Positions 27,295 to 36,994 of a stretch of DNA of 64,000 bases are shown here, in pieces. The notes under the pieces were generated by a model that ran no database searches, had not been told where the DNA came from, and worked only from the letters and a program-made list of their open reading frames with translations. This DNA comes from JAZKDW01 sp040387375 (GTDB lineage Bacteria > Pseudomonadota > Gammaproteobacteria > Burkholderiales > Burkholderiaceae_D). Position 1 is the stretch's first letter. Every line of letters begins with the position of its first letter. Both the position numbers and the translations under genes were made by a program. The DNA is taken from the NCBI GenBank assembly GCA_040387375.1, contig JAZKDW010000040.1, positions 18,076 through 82,075 of the forward strand, read 5' to 3'.

Positions 27295-28774
27295 CTCACT
27301 ATGGAATGCAAGCGGTGCCGCGCTACCGTCCATTGCAGCGCTGGCGACCGTGCCACTCCTGATCGGCGCGCTGGGTGTTGAAGGTTTTGGCATTGTTACC
27401 CTGGTAGGTTCCGTCATCGGTTATTTCGGCATGCTCGACATCAACCTGAATGCGGGCGCCATCAAGTACCTGTCGCAGCATCATGCCGCCGGCGACCGGC
27501 AACGTTTTGCGGAAACATTCTGGTTCGGACTCCTGTTTTACGGCATGCTGGGCCTGGCCGGGGCAATTGCCATCTTCTTTTCTTCAAGCTGGCTGGTCGC
27601 GCATTTCTTCGATGTCTCGCCCACACTGCGCGATGCAACCCTGCTGGCGTTCCAGATCGCAGCGCTCGGGTTCGCGGTATCGCAAATCCAGACTTACCTT
27701 CTGGTGGTGCCGCAGGCGCTGCAGCGCTACGACCGCTCGGCGCAAAGCGAGGCCTTGTTCGGCGTGCTGGTCAATGTCGCCTCGGTGGCGGCGGCGCTTG
27801 CCGGCGGCGGCATTGCCGGCGTCATCGCGACACGGGTCGGCGTCGCTGCCCTGAATGTGCTGTTCCTGGCATGGCTGATACGGCAGCTGGAACTCAAACT
27901 GCCCTACAGCTGGCCGCGCCGTGAAGTGCGCGCCGCGCTGACCTCGTTCAGCGCCTACGCGTATCTGAGCAAGCTGGCGTCCACGCTGCATCAGCACGGC
28001 GACAAGCTGATCGTCGGCGCCCTGGCCGGCCCGGTGGCCCTCACCTTCTACACCGTGCCGGCCACGCTTGCCGGCCGCATCCTCGGCCTGACTTACCGCT
28101 TGTCCAGCGTCATCTATCCGCATGCGTCCGCCCTCGCCGCCACCCAGCGCATGGAAGAACTGCGCTTCATGTACCTCGGCGCCCTGCGCCATATCACCTA
28201 CCTGAACCTGGCCGTGCTCGGCGTCATCGTGCTGGCGGGCGATGAATTCCTGCGACGCTGGGTGGGTGAGGCGTTCGTGGCGCAGGGATATCCGGTGCTG
28301 GTCGTGATGACGGTGGCGCTGCTGGCCGATTCGCTCACCAATATTCCATCGCTGGTGAACGACGCGCTGGGCCATCCGCGCGTCACCGGCCGGTTTGCGC
28401 TGGCGCATGGCATTTTCGGCGTCGCGCTGGTCTACCTGGGCACCGTGCATGCGGGCATCATCGGCGCGGCGGTGGGCCACCTGCTGGCATCGGTTGTCCT
28501 CGGCCTCCTGTTCCTGATATTCGTCCATGGCCGCACGGTGCCGGTCACGCTGGGTGAAACGCTGCGCGGTGGATGGGGCCGCAGCCTGACGGTTGGACTA
28601 CTCATTTTCGCGCTGCTGATACCGCTCAAGTGGATCATCCCGGCCGGCATCCTCGGCACGCTTGCCATCGTGTCGATGGCGCTGCTGATACTGACGGCGG
28701 CCGGACTGGCGTTCATTGTCAGCGGCGACGAACGCGCGGCACTGTGGGCAGTCGCGCGCCGCCTGCGCTCCTGA
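27281..28774 (+). CDS. polysaccharide flippase, MOP superfamily (probable Wzx)
   Basis: 497 residues from ATG 27281, overlapping the polymerase gene by 14 bp. About 12-14 hydrophobic segments start at LWNASGAALPSIAALATVPLLIGALG, which resembles the first helices of Wzx/RfbX flippases. It would move undecaprenyl-linked repeat units to the periplasmic face. The genes wzy and wzx side by side define the locus as Wzx/Wzy-dependent. Confidence 0.9.
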   Translation: MLLRNSLWNASGAALPSIAALATVPLLIGALGVEGFGIVTLVGSVIGYFGMLDINLNAGAIKYLSQHHAAGDRQRFAETFWFGLLFYGMLGLAGAIAIFFSSSWLVAHFFDVSPTLRDATLLAFQIAALGFAVSQIQTYLLVVPQALQRYDRSAQSEALFGVLVNVASVAAALAGGGIAGVIATRVGVAALNVLFLAWLIRQLELKLPYSWPRREVRAALTSFSAYAYLSKLASTLHQHGDKLIVGALAGPVALTFYTVPATLAGRILGLTYRLSSVIYPHASALAATQRMEELRFMYLGALRHITYLNLAVLGVIVLAGDEFLRRWVGEAFVAQGYPVLVVMTVALLADSLTNIPSLVNDALGHPRVTGRFALAHGIFGVALVYLGTVHAGIIGAAVGHLLASVVLGLLFLIFVHGRTVPVTLGETLRGGWGRSLTVGLLIFALLIPLKWIIPAGILGTLAIVSMALLILTAAGLAFIVSGDERAALWAVARRLRS

Positions 28775-28783
28775 GGCAGAGCC

Positions 28784-30025
28784 ATGCGCATCCTGCTCGT
28801 CAGCGAAGATATTCCCTACCCGAACATGGGCGGCCTGGCCAAGCATGTGCTGACCCTGGCGCGCGCGCTGGTGCATGCCGGACATCAGGCAGACCTGCTG
28901 GGCTCGGACCAGCATCCGATTGCGGTCGCGGGCACCGAAGGAAAATTCGGCGGACAATTTTTCGGAGAATTGAATGGACACTTCGCTGGCTTCAAGGAAA
29001 TCCCGCTCGGCGTGTTTGTTCCGTTCAAGCGGCCCTGGATTGCGCGCCGTTTCGCGCGCATCATCATGCGCCATGCGCGGCATTACGATGTGATCCATTA
29101 TCACGGCCACGTGCCCGATGTCGCGCTTCATATTCCCGCCGATATCAATTTTGTTCAAACCCGCCACGACCAGGGCAGCGACTGTCTGATCCATACCCGC
29201 TTCCGGGATGGCGCGATCTGCACGGCAAGCGATCCGGCGGCATGCGCAGGCTGCAAAACGCTGCACCCCAACGCGCTTCAGCGCGCGGTATCGGCAGCGG
29301 CGGTAAGGCGTTTCCGTTCGGATGTCGCGGCCGGATTCAGCCGTCACAAGACTCTGTTCGTCTCCGGCCTGCTGCAACGCAATCTGGCCCGAACGCTGGG
29401 TCCGCCGCCCTGGGGCGCCACCGCCCATAATTTCATCGATATCAGCGCCATTGAACACGCACGCAGAACCGCCGGAGCAATGACGGAACGTACCCGCCGC
29501 CCGGACGCGCTGTTTGTATTTGTCGCCGGAAAGCTGTATCCGGCCAAGGGCGTGCGGCCATTCTTGCAGGCGCTGCAGCCACATCTGCGCCCGCACATGC
29601 ACGTCACGGTGGCAGGAGATGGCGAGGACGAACAACAATTGCGCGCCGAATTCGAAAGCCGGCAGGTGCAATTCCTGGGTTGGCGCAGCGGAGCCGACAC
29701 ATTGCAGATTGCGGCTGCGGCAAGCGCCATCGTGGTGCCCTCCATCTGGGAAGAGCCGTGTGCGACAACCATACTTGAAGGTCTATTGCTCGGCAAGCCG
29801 ACGTTCGCGCTGGATCGGGGCGGCACACCCGAGCTGGCCATGTATGCGGCGGCGCCAGGCCAGCTGCGGCTGCATGCCGACATGCAGGCGCTGGTACACG
29901 ACCTGGTGTCGTTTCAACCGCGCAAGGATGCGGACAGCGTGCCCGGCGGCCTCGGCGGCGCGGAGCGCGCGGTAGAAAAATTGCTGGCCATTTATCGCCT
30001 TCCTCCCGGCCCTCTTCTCGATTAA
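28784..30025 (+). CDS. glycosyltransferase, GT4-like
   Basis: 413 residues. ILLVSEDIPYPNMGGLAKHVLTLARAL is an N-terminal GT-B donor/acceptor fold with the GG loop. FVAGKLYPAKGVRPFLQAL opens the second Rossmann domain, and PSIWEEPCATTILEGLLLG holds the E-x7-E motif that contacts the nucleotide sugar. A Cys cluster (CTASDPAACAGC, about residues 147-158) is found in a subset of family members and may bind metal. The donor sugar cannot be read from sequence. It lies 9 bp after the flippase gene. Confidence 0.9.
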   Translation: MRILLVSEDIPYPNMGGLAKHVLTLARALVHAGHQADLLGSDQHPIAVAGTEGKFGGQFFGELNGHFAGFKEIPLGVFVPFKRPWIARRFARIIMRHARHYDVIHYHGHVPDVALHIPADINFVQTRHDQGSDCLIHTRFRDGAICTASDPAACAGCKTLHPNALQRAVSAAAVRRFRSDVAAGFSRHKTLFVSGLLQRNLARTLGPPPWGATAHNFIDISAIEHARRTAGAMTERTRRPDALFVFVAGKLYPAKGVRPFLQALQPHLRPHMHVTVAGDGEDEQQLRAEFESRQVQFLGWRSGADTLQIAAAASAIVVPSIWEEPCATTILEGLLLGKPTFALDRGGTPELAMYAAAPGQLRLHADMQALVHDLVSFQPRKDADSVPGGLGGAERAVEKLLAIYRLPPGPLLD

Positions 30026-30036
30026 CGGAATCATTC

Positions 30037-30792
30037 ATGCCGCTCAGCTTTTCGATCATCACCTGCACATGGAATAGCGCGCGCTATCTCGAGGAGTCCA
30101 TGCGTTCGGTGCTGGCCCAGGATTATCCGGCGCTGGAGTACATCTTCGTCGACGGCGGATCGACCGATGGCACGCTGGATCAGATACACGCATTGCGCCG
30201 CCCCTACCACTTGATCGAGAATATCCGCGGCGGCATCAGCAATGCGATGAACGCAGGCATCAGGGCGGCGCGCGGCGATGTCATCGCGCACCTGCACTCC
30301 GACGATTATTATCTGGCGCCGGACGTGTTGTCGACCGTCGCCCGGCATCTTGCGCCGCGCACTGCCCACTGGCTGTTCGGCCGCACCAAGCGCGACATCG
30401 GCGGCGTTTTGCTGCCGGAGAGTTTCGTCGCTCCACGCTACAGCTACACCCGCCTGTTGCGCGGCAACTTCATTCCCCATCCGGCCACCTTCGTGCGGCG
30501 GCACCTGATGCAGTCCGCGGGCGGATTTGATACGCGGCTGACCTATGCGATGGACTACGATCTCTGGCTGCGGCTGGGCCGAGTGAGCCAACCCTTGCAG
30601 CTGGACCAGGCATTCGCCGCATTCCGCGAACATGACGGCAGCTTGTCGACCCATTTCCGGACCGCTGCGATGGAAGAGGATTTCCACGTGCGCATGGCCT
30701 ACGCCGGCAACGACCCGCTTGCGCGCATCATGCATACCGCCCGCCATTATGTGCGCCGTCATCGCGCGCGGCGGGCCGCGTCCGGGAAATGA
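30037..30792 (+). CDS. glycosyltransferase family 2
   Basis: 251 residues. SFSIITCTWNSARYLEESMRSVL and IFVDGGSTDGT are the GT-A nucleotide-binding start, and HSDDYY is the DXD-type metal motif. The form resembles WcaA-type transferases in colanic-acid-like clusters. There are no membrane helices, so it acts at the cytoplasmic face on the lipid-linked repeat. It overlaps the next gene by 4 bp (ATGA). Confidence 0.92.
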   Translation: MPLSFSIITCTWNSARYLEESMRSVLAQDYPALEYIFVDGGSTDGTLDQIHALRRPYHLIENIRGGISNAMNAGIRAARGDVIAHLHSDDYYLAPDVLSTVARHLAPRTAHWLFGRTKRDIGGVLLPESFVAPRYSYTRLLRGNFIPHPATFVRRHLMQSAGGFDTRLTYAMDYDLWLRLGRVSQPLQLDQAFAAFREHDGSLSTHFRTAAMEEDFHVRMAYAGNDPLARIMHTARHYVRRHRARRAASGK

Positions 30793-31664
30793 CGATGCCA
30801 GCCATTTCCCTCATCCTCGCCACATTTGGCCGCACCGCGGAATTGCAACGCCTGTTCGATTCGCTCGCCGTCCAGACATGCCGCGATTTTGAAGTGATCG
30901 TGGTCGACCAGAATGCCGACGACAGGTTGATCTCCGTGGTGGGCCGGGCCAGGGAACTCGGCATCGTGACCACTCACCTGAAACACCATCCGCCCAATCT
31001 CGCCGCGGCGCGCAACGCCGGCATCGAGCTGGCGCGCGCGCCATGGATCGGTTTTCCGGATGACGACTGCTGGTACGATCCGGCGCTGCTGCAGCGGCTG
31101 GTGATACGCTCGGCCGCTGCGGATGAACCGCAGGGCATCATCGTGCGCTGGGTTGAACAGGGCGAACCGGCCGTCACCGCGCACAAGCTGAGCTGGACAC
31201 GATCGCGCGCTTTCCGCGATGTGCCCGTCAGTTCCATCACATTGTTCATCCAGCGCCGGCTGCTCAACCGGATAGGCGGATTCGACAGCCGGCTCGGTGT
31301 CGGGCAATGGTTTGGCGCGGCGGAAGAAACCGACCTGGTATTGCGGGCGCTGCGCATCGGCGCGACCATGGCCTACGAGCCATCCGCGCATGTGCATCAT
31401 GCGGTAGACCCGCCACAACCTGGCGCCAATGCGCAGGACCGGCTGGCCGCAAGGCAGCGCGCGCGGGGCACCGGCGCGCTGTATGCCAAACATAATTTGC
31501 CTGCGTGGGTCATCGCACGCGGCCTGGTGGCGCCGTTGCTTCGTCCCATGCTGAAAGGTTCGTTCGGGTCCGACCTGGCGCACGGCTGCGCAGTGATGCG
31601 TGGCAGGCTCGATGGTTTACTGGGCTGGAAGTGCAAAAAAAAGACTGACAAACGACCGCATTGA
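30789..31664 (+). CDS. glycosyltransferase family 2
   Basis: 291 residues. ISLILATFGRTAELQRLFDSLA starts a GT-A fold and GFPDDDCWYDP is the DXD motif. NAGIELARAPWI is the usual helix before it. The start overlaps the preceding GT2 gene. The acceptor and donor are unknown. It differs enough from its neighbour that recent duplication is unlikely. Confidence 0.9.
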   Translation: MTMPAISLILATFGRTAELQRLFDSLAVQTCRDFEVIVVDQNADDRLISVVGRARELGIVTTHLKHHPPNLAAARNAGIELARAPWIGFPDDDCWYDPALLQRLVIRSAAADEPQGIIVRWVEQGEPAVTAHKLSWTRSRAFRDVPVSSITLFIQRRLLNRIGGFDSRLGVGQWFGAAEETDLVLRALRIGATMAYEPSAHVHHAVDPPQPGANAQDRLAARQRARGTGALYAKHNLPAWVIARGLVAPLLRPMLKGSFGSDLAHGCAVMRGRLDGLLGWKCKKKTDKRPH

Positions 31665-31712
31665 AGGCAACTCGACCGGAGTGCCGCCTTTCTGTCATTA
31701 GTGAGATTTTCC

Positions 31713-32843
31713 ATGCTAAAAATTGCTATTGTGGCCAATACACCGCCCCCTTATCGGGTTCCGGTATTCCAGCGCCTGAGCCGGATGGCGGATGTCAACC
31801 TCCAGGTCATTTTCTGCTCCAGGCGCGAACCAAACCGGCTCTGGGATTTGCCGCCGTTCGACTTCAACCACATTTTCCTGCGCGAGCACTTCATCAGGGT
31901 AAAGGAGCGCTACATTCACAACAATCCGAGCGTGATCGGCCGCCTGCGTGAGTTCGCACCCGACGTGATTGTCGCCGACGGTTTTAATCCCACACATCTG
32001 TACGCATTCGCTTATGCGCGGGCCAGGCGCATTGCCTATGTTCCCATGACAGATGGCACGATCCAGTCAGAACAGGCATTAAGCATGGTTCACAGGATGG
32101 TGCGGCGCATTATCTATCCGCGCTCAGGCGCATTCTTGTCGGCCAGCAGCGGCGGCAACGCATTGTATGAGAGCTACGGCGCCCCTCCCGAAAAATGCTT
32201 CAAATCCTGTCTGTGCATCGACAATGACGCTTACATGCCCAAGCCGGGAGCGCAGGACATCGAACATGACTTCATCTTCTGCGGCCGCATGGAGCCTGGC
32301 AAGAGTCCTGTGTTTGCGCTCGACGTCGCGCTGGAAGTGGCCCGGCGGCTGCACAGGAAAGTGTCCATCCTGTTTGTCGGATCCGGCAGCCAGGAAGAAA
32401 ACGTCCGGCGTGCGGCATCGTTGCAACCGGATCTGGTCGAAGCACGTTTTCATGGGTTTGCGGCACAACGCGCATTGCCCGCGCTGTATCGTTCGGCCCG
32501 CATATTCCTGTTTCCGACACTCGCGGATGTCTGGGGCGTGGTTGCCAACGAAGCCTGCGCTGCCGGCTTGCCTGTGATCGTCTCGCCGCACGCCGGGGTC
32601 GCGGGCGAACTGGTCATCGATGGCGACAATGGTTTTGTGCACGAGCTCGATGTCAGCCTGTGGGCGGAGCGCGCCATATTGCTGTTGACCCAGCCGGCAC
32701 TGAGCCAGCGCTTCTCCGCGCGCAGCCTGTCGCTGGTGCGCGGGTACACCTTCGACAAGGCGGCTGCCGGTCTGCTGGATGCCTGCCGCGCCGCGTTGTC
32801 GATTTCTGCCGATGGACAACCCGCTGTCAAGGAGCGGCATTGA
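31713..32843 (+). CDS. glycosyltransferase, GT4-like
   Basis: 376 residues from ATG 31713 (MLKIAIVANTPPPYRVPVF); a GTG at 31701 would add four residues. DFIFCGRMEPGKSPVFALDVAL begins the second Rossmann domain, and FPTLADVWGVVANEACAAGLPV carries the conserved donor-binding motif with Asp in place of the first Glu (D-x7-E). The N-terminal PYRVPVFQRL pattern is common in transferases that act on fucose- or mannose-containing chains, but specificity is not established. Confidence 0.88.
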   Translation: MLKIAIVANTPPPYRVPVFQRLSRMADVNLQVIFCSRREPNRLWDLPPFDFNHIFLREHFIRVKERYIHNNPSVIGRLREFAPDVIVADGFNPTHLYAFAYARARRIAYVPMTDGTIQSEQALSMVHRMVRRIIYPRSGAFLSASSGGNALYESYGAPPEKCFKSCLCIDNDAYMPKPGAQDIEHDFIFCGRMEPGKSPVFALDVALEVARRLHRKVSILFVGSGSQEENVRRAASLQPDLVEARFHGFAAQRALPALYRSARIFLFPTLADVWGVVANEACAAGLPVIVSPHAGVAGELVIDGDNGFVHELDVSLWAERAILLLTQPALSQRFSARSLSLVRGYTFDKAAAGLLDACRAALSISADGQPAVKERH

Positions 32844-32970
32844 GCATGCGGCGGGCGCGGCGCGCAAACCGATTGACAATAGGGCTGGCTGGAATCGCCT
32901 CCTTAAAGTGTTTCAGGGAAAACTGATCAAGCGCGGATGACACGCAGCTGACCTTGCACCGGAGGTTTCC

Positions 32971-33699
32971 ATGGGCGCGGTATTTACCTGCTCTATCGAT
33001 GATGGCCATCCATCCGATATGAAAGCGGCGGAATTGTTGAACAAGCACGGATTGAACGGGACTTTTTTCATACCGGTCAAAAACAGCGAAGGCCTTCCCG
33101 TCATGACCCGTGCCCAGCTGCTTGAGATTGGCGCGCGGTTTGAAATCGGCTCGCATACCTTCGACCATTTGTTTCTGAAAAATGTTGATGCCCCCACCGC
33201 GCAGTACCAGATCGAAGCCGGTAAAAGCCGGCTGGAAGACACGCTTGGAAGAGCGGTCGACGGCTTTTGCTATCCCGGCGGTAAATATGGGCGGCAGCAT
33301 GTCGACATGGTGCGATCGGCCGGCTTCCGGTATGCGAGGACGACCGTAAACTTATGCTTTTGCAAGGGAGCACAGCCGTTCCAGATGCCGACGACCGTGC
33401 AGTTCTATCCGCATCAGCGGGAGGTCTATTTACGCAATTATGCGAGAGGCGGAAACTGGATCGAACGCCGCACCGGCCTGCGCCTGGCTTTGCGGCACAA
33501 GGACTGGATCAAGCGCTTGTATGCGCTGTTCGACCATGCCAGCAGGGAGGGAAAGATATTCCATTTATGGTTGCATTCGGGCGATGTCGACCGGCTCAAT
33601 GCATGGAAGGCGCTGGATCTTTTTTTTGCTCATGTGGCGGAGAGGGTTGTGGTGCGCGACCGGATGAGCAATGGGCAGGTTGCGACTCGATTTTATTAG
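32971..33699 (+). CDS. polysaccharide deacetylase (NodB homology, CE4)
   Basis: 242 residues. Motif 1 is SIDDG with Asp10-Asp11 (catalytic base and metal ligand). Motif 2 is SHTFDH with the two metal-binding His. Motif 3 is altered to FCYPGGKYG, as in the PgaB/xylanase-like branch. No signal peptide is visible, so it may work in the cytoplasm on a lipid-linked intermediate or be exported otherwise. It probably removes acetyl from an N-acetylated sugar of the repeat unit; that is inferred from context. Confidence 0.87.
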   Translation: MGAVFTCSIDDGHPSDMKAAELLNKHGLNGTFFIPVKNSEGLPVMTRAQLLEIGARFEIGSHTFDHLFLKNVDAPTAQYQIEAGKSRLEDTLGRAVDGFCYPGGKYGRQHVDMVRSAGFRYARTTVNLCFCKGAQPFQMPTTVQFYPHQREVYLRNYARGGNWIERRTGLRLALRHKDWIKRLYALFDHASREGKIFHLWLHSGDVDRLNAWKALDLFFAHVAERVVVRDRMSNGQVATRFY

Positions 33700-33786
33700 G
33701 ACGTGTTTAGCCATGTGATCATGCCTGAGTCAAGGGGCATCGATCTGGGGCAAGAGGTGCGTAGCATTACCGGATCTCGGCATCCT

Positions 33787-33846
33787 TCCCGTGCTAGCGG
33801 GATATGGATTCCCGCTTGCGCGAGAATGACAGTGGCGCGGGAATCC
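33787..33846. repeat. hairpin repeat of the GGATTCCCGC type in a 319-bp gap
   Basis: GGATTCCCGC (33806-33815) pairs with GCGGGAATCC (33837-33846), and a smaller hairpin TCCCG-TGCTAG-CGGGA lies at 33787-33802. This style of GGATTCCCGC/GCGGGAATGAC repeat is widespread between genes in proteobacteria. The rest of 33700-34018 holds no supported gene. Open frames across it are composed of repeat sequence. Confidence 0.65.
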
Positions 33847-34018
33847 AGACTGAGCTCACATCAGGATGTCTTCAAAATGGCAAACAGCCCTTGAGCGTCA
33901 GCTTATGGAATCCACATCAGCATCATTAACGCCACAATCACTGCCCCCCGCATCCACTCCCACATCCCCGCTGTTGAAGATCAACACCCGCCTCCACAGC
34001 CTGGCGACAATAGTGTGC

Positions 34019-35998
34019 ATGACACATGCCAACGACCTCCCCTATCGCCCCGACATCGACGGCCTGCGCGCCATCGCCGTCCTCGCCGTCATCGCCTTTC
34101 ATGCCAGTGCACGATGGCTGCCCGGCGGCTTCGCGGGTGTCGATGTCTTTTTTGTCATTTCCGGCTACCTGATTACTGCGCTGGTCTACAACGGCCTTCA
34201 AAATAATCACTTCAGCTTTGCCGACTTTTACGCGCGGCGCATCAAACGCATCCTGCCGGCCTATATTGCCGTTTCCCTGTTCACCCTGGCGGTCTCAAGC
34301 TACCTGCTTATCCCAAACGACTACATTTTCTACACCACGTCGCTGGCCGCATCCTGGGCCTTTGCCGCCAACGTGTTTTTTTCCATGCTCAGCTGGGGCT
34401 ATTTCGGCCAACGCACCGAGGAATTTCCGCTCCTGCACACGTGGTCGCTGTCAGTCGAAGAACAGTTCTATTTCCTGTTCCCGCTGCTGTTGTTCGTGGT
34501 CTTTCGCTACTGCCGGCCATGGATGGTTTCCATCTTCCTGCTGCTGGGCCTGTTTTTCCTCGGCGTCTCGGAATGGAAAACCGGGGAAGTGAAGTCCTAC
34601 TTCCTGCTCACGTCCAGGGCGCATGAAATGATCATTGGCGTGCTGGTATTTTTCGGCCTACGGACATTCCCGCCCAAGTCCACGCGGGTATCAAATTGGC
34701 TGGCGGTGGCTGGCATGGCACTGGTCATCGGCGCCTTTTTCCTGCTGAGCCGCGGCAGCGTTTTTCCCGGATTGAATTCACTCTATCCCTGCATCGGCAC
34801 TGCCCTGCTGCTCTATTCCTGCAGCATTGACAATAGTGTTTCGCAAATCCTCAAGAACCGGATCCTTGTAAACATCGGGCTGATCTCGTATTCACTGTAT
34901 CTGTGGCACTGGCCGATCTTCTCGTTCCTGAAATACAGACGGATCGACATTACCATCTGGGTCGGGGCACTGGCGGTCGCACTGTCGTTCGTGCTCGCCT
35001 GGACGACATGGAAACTGATTGAAAAGCCGATCAGGGACAAGCGCCAGATGCCGTTCAGGCGGGCCTTCCTCTCGTTCTATCTTGTGCCCTGCGTGCTCTT
35101 CATGTCAGTCGGCCTGTACTCTTACAGCACCGAAGGCGCGCCCGGCAGGTTTCCCGCCGAGATCCGCCAGCTGATATCCAGCTATTCCTTCGAGAGAGAC
35201 CTGGCCCGATCCTGCTCGATCCGTGGCGAAGATTACCGGAAGGTGACGTTGGCTTACCTGATCGATCGATGTGCGTTCGGTGACATAACACAAAGGAATG
35301 CGGAGATTTTATTGACCGGTGATTCGCATGCAAACCACTTCAAGCCCTTCGTTGATCAGTTGTCCAAAGACGGCGAGAGGAAAGCAATCTTCCATGTACA
35401 AGGCGGCTGCTCGCCGATCGACTTGGTCCAATTCGCGCCCCCGTCCGAGCGCTTGCAGGAGCCAAGCCCCTGCCAGAAAAGGAATGCGGACCTGTTGCAA
35501 CTCGCGGGCGAGGTCAAGTTCGTGGTCCTTGCCGCTTACTGGTCCCCGGAGGACAAGGATTTTGAAAAAAAACTGGACTATATCGTGCAGGCGATCATCA
35601 GCGCCGGCGCGACGCCGGTCGTGTTCAAGGATAGTCCTGCGTACGAACCCGATCTGTCGCAATGCATTTTATTCAAGAAACGCGGCTGGGAAGCCGAACA
35701 CAAGAATTGCAACATCCCCTACGAACATGTGGCCCGGGCTCAGGCATCGACCGTTGCGGCGATCGACAGGGTCAAGCGAAAACATGCGCAGATGCAGATC
35801 GTCGACCCGACGCGCGTCATGTGCAATTCGGACGAATGCCTGACGTATATCGGGAACATTGCACTGTACAAGGACAGCAATCATTTGAACGCCAAGGCAT
35901 CCGGCATGTTGGGTGTCCGATATCTGCAGCAAGAGGGCAATCCATTTGCCCCTGAGGAGAGCGGTGGCGCTGGCCAGCTCGAGGTCCGGTTGCGTTAG
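34019..35998 (+). CDS. membrane O-acyltransferase with C-terminal SGNH domain (OafA/YrhL type)
   Basis: 659 residues from ATG 34019; longer frames start inside low-complexity sequence. Acyltransferase_3 membrane domain: YRPDIDGLRAIAVLAVIAFHA with the catalytic-type His, GFAGVDVFFVISGYLIT, and about ten helices to residue 370. A periplasmic SGNH hydrolase-like domain follows (TGDSHANHF with the Ser-His pair, later DSNHLNAKAS with the Asp-x-x-His pair). Such two-domain proteins O-acetylate surface polysaccharides: the membrane part moves the acetyl group and the SGNH part transfers it. It is likely to decorate this polymer. Confidence 0.92.
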   Translation: MTHANDLPYRPDIDGLRAIAVLAVIAFHASARWLPGGFAGVDVFFVISGYLITALVYNGLQNNHFSFADFYARRIKRILPAYIAVSLFTLAVSSYLLIPNDYIFYTTSLAASWAFAANVFFSMLSWGYFGQRTEEFPLLHTWSLSVEEQFYFLFPLLLFVVFRYCRPWMVSIFLLLGLFFLGVSEWKTGEVKSYFLLTSRAHEMIIGVLVFFGLRTFPPKSTRVSNWLAVAGMALVIGAFFLLSRGSVFPGLNSLYPCIGTALLLYSCSIDNSVSQILKNRILVNIGLISYSLYLWHWPIFSFLKYRRIDITIWVGALAVALSFVLAWTTWKLIEKPIRDKRQMPFRRAFLSFYLVPCVLFMSVGLYSYSTEGAPGRFPAEIRQLISSYSFERDLARSCSIRGEDYRKVTLAYLIDRCAFGDITQRNAEILLTGDSHANHFKPFVDQLSKDGERKAIFHVQGGCSPIDLVQFAPPSERLQEPSPCQKRNADLLQLAGEVKFVVLAAYWSPEDKDFEKKLDYIVQAIISAGATPVVFKDSPAYEPDLSQCILFKKRGWEAEHKNCNIPYEHVARAQASTVAAIDRVKRKHAQMQIVDPTRVMCNSDECLTYIGNIALYKDSNHLNAKASGMLGVRYLQQEGNPFAPEESGGAGQLEVRLR

Positions 35999-36026
35999 AG
36001 CTGGGGCTGCGGGAAAAAAGCCTGCT

Positions 36027-36854
36027 TCAGGCTTCGGGCTTTGCCGGCAATTTCTTCCGCAGCTGCAGGAAAAAATGCGCCTTGATGCCGTTGCGGCGAA
36101 CATGCCCGATGTCATACGTCAGCCTGCCGGGCAGGAAGCTGGCGAGCTTTTGCAGCGCGCCGGCATCCAGCAAGTTCAGCGCCGACTCGCCAGACCATTC
36201 CGTCTTGCCGGTCAATTTGAGAATGCGGCGCCACCAGGCCGCCGGCAGCCAATGTAAAAAAAGCAGGCCGGTATTGGATTCCAGCGGATGCCAGCGGTTG
36301 CGGGTCGTCAGGAAAACCCCGCGCCGTGCGACCCGCGTCAATTCCTTCAGCATGTCATATTGACGCTCGAAACCACCGGCATGTTCGATCACGTCAGCGC
36401 AGAATACCCAGTCGAATTCGCCATCGGAAAAAGGCAAATGCCTGACATCGAATGTCATCGCCTTTTTCGCATCATGCTGTTGCGCGCTGCTCTTGCAGGC
36501 ATTTTCGACTTTGCTGGCGCGGGCACTTACACAAGCGTGACTGCCGGCGCGTGCGCCTGTGCGCACCACCTCAAGAATGCTGTCCTCGCCAATCTTTCCG
36601 CTGAACGCCAGGAAAGCGTCAACCAGTCTGCGCTGCTGCGGCGACACGCTGCGTTCATGCGCATCCTCACCGGTCCTCGGTTGGCATTCTGCATTCATGC
36701 GGTTTTCCAAATTCTGCATCCTGGAATATTTTTGCAAATATCCCGCTGACAGTTTTTCAAAGCGGCTTCCTGATTCATGTTCAGCGCAAATGCGCCTGCC
36801 TGCTTTGTTCAATAACAAAAGCCTTTTGTATCGGCCAAATGGAATCGGGCGCAC
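36027..36854 (-). CDS. class I SAM-dependent methyltransferase-like protein, degenerate motif I
   Basis: Up to 275 residues; the true start is unclear and the first ~50 residues look unconserved. RHLPFSDGEFDWVFCADVIEHAGG and ELTRVARRGVFLTTRNRWHPLE fit motifs II-IV of Methyltransf_11 proteins. The expected glycine-rich motif I is replaced by ILEVVRTGARAGSHACVSARA, lacking the E/DxGxGxG pattern. It lies alone on the minus strand inside a plus-strand run. It may be a divergent enzyme or a decaying one. A role in modifying polysaccharide is only a guess from position. Confidence 0.65.
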   Translation of the reverse strand: MRPIPFGRYKRLLLLNKAGRRICAEHESGSRFEKLSAGYLQKYSRMQNLENRMNAECQPRTGEDAHERSVSPQQRRLVDAFLAFSGKIGEDSILEVVRTGARAGSHACVSARASKVENACKSSAQQHDAKKAMTFDVRHLPFSDGEFDWVFCADVIEHAGGFERQYDMLKELTRVARRGVFLTTRNRWHPLESNTGLLFLHWLPAAWWRRILKLTGKTEWSGESALNLLDAGALQKLASFLPGRLTYDIGHVRRNGIKAHFFLQLRKKLPAKPEA

Positions 36855-36994
36855 TGCGTGGCGCTCGGCCAGAACCGCTGCTTGTTGACGATTCTCAGTG
36901 CCGGCACCCGCACCGTCGGGCTCAATAGGAACTCGTGCGCCGCCATCCTTCAGCCCGCACTTGTTCCTGCTGTCTTTCGCGGTCAGTCTTCATT

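Noticed and set aside
33703..33894. 63-codon plus-strand open frame in the gap before the acyltransferase
   Set aside because: It spans the hairpin repeats at 33787-33846 and has no start signal.
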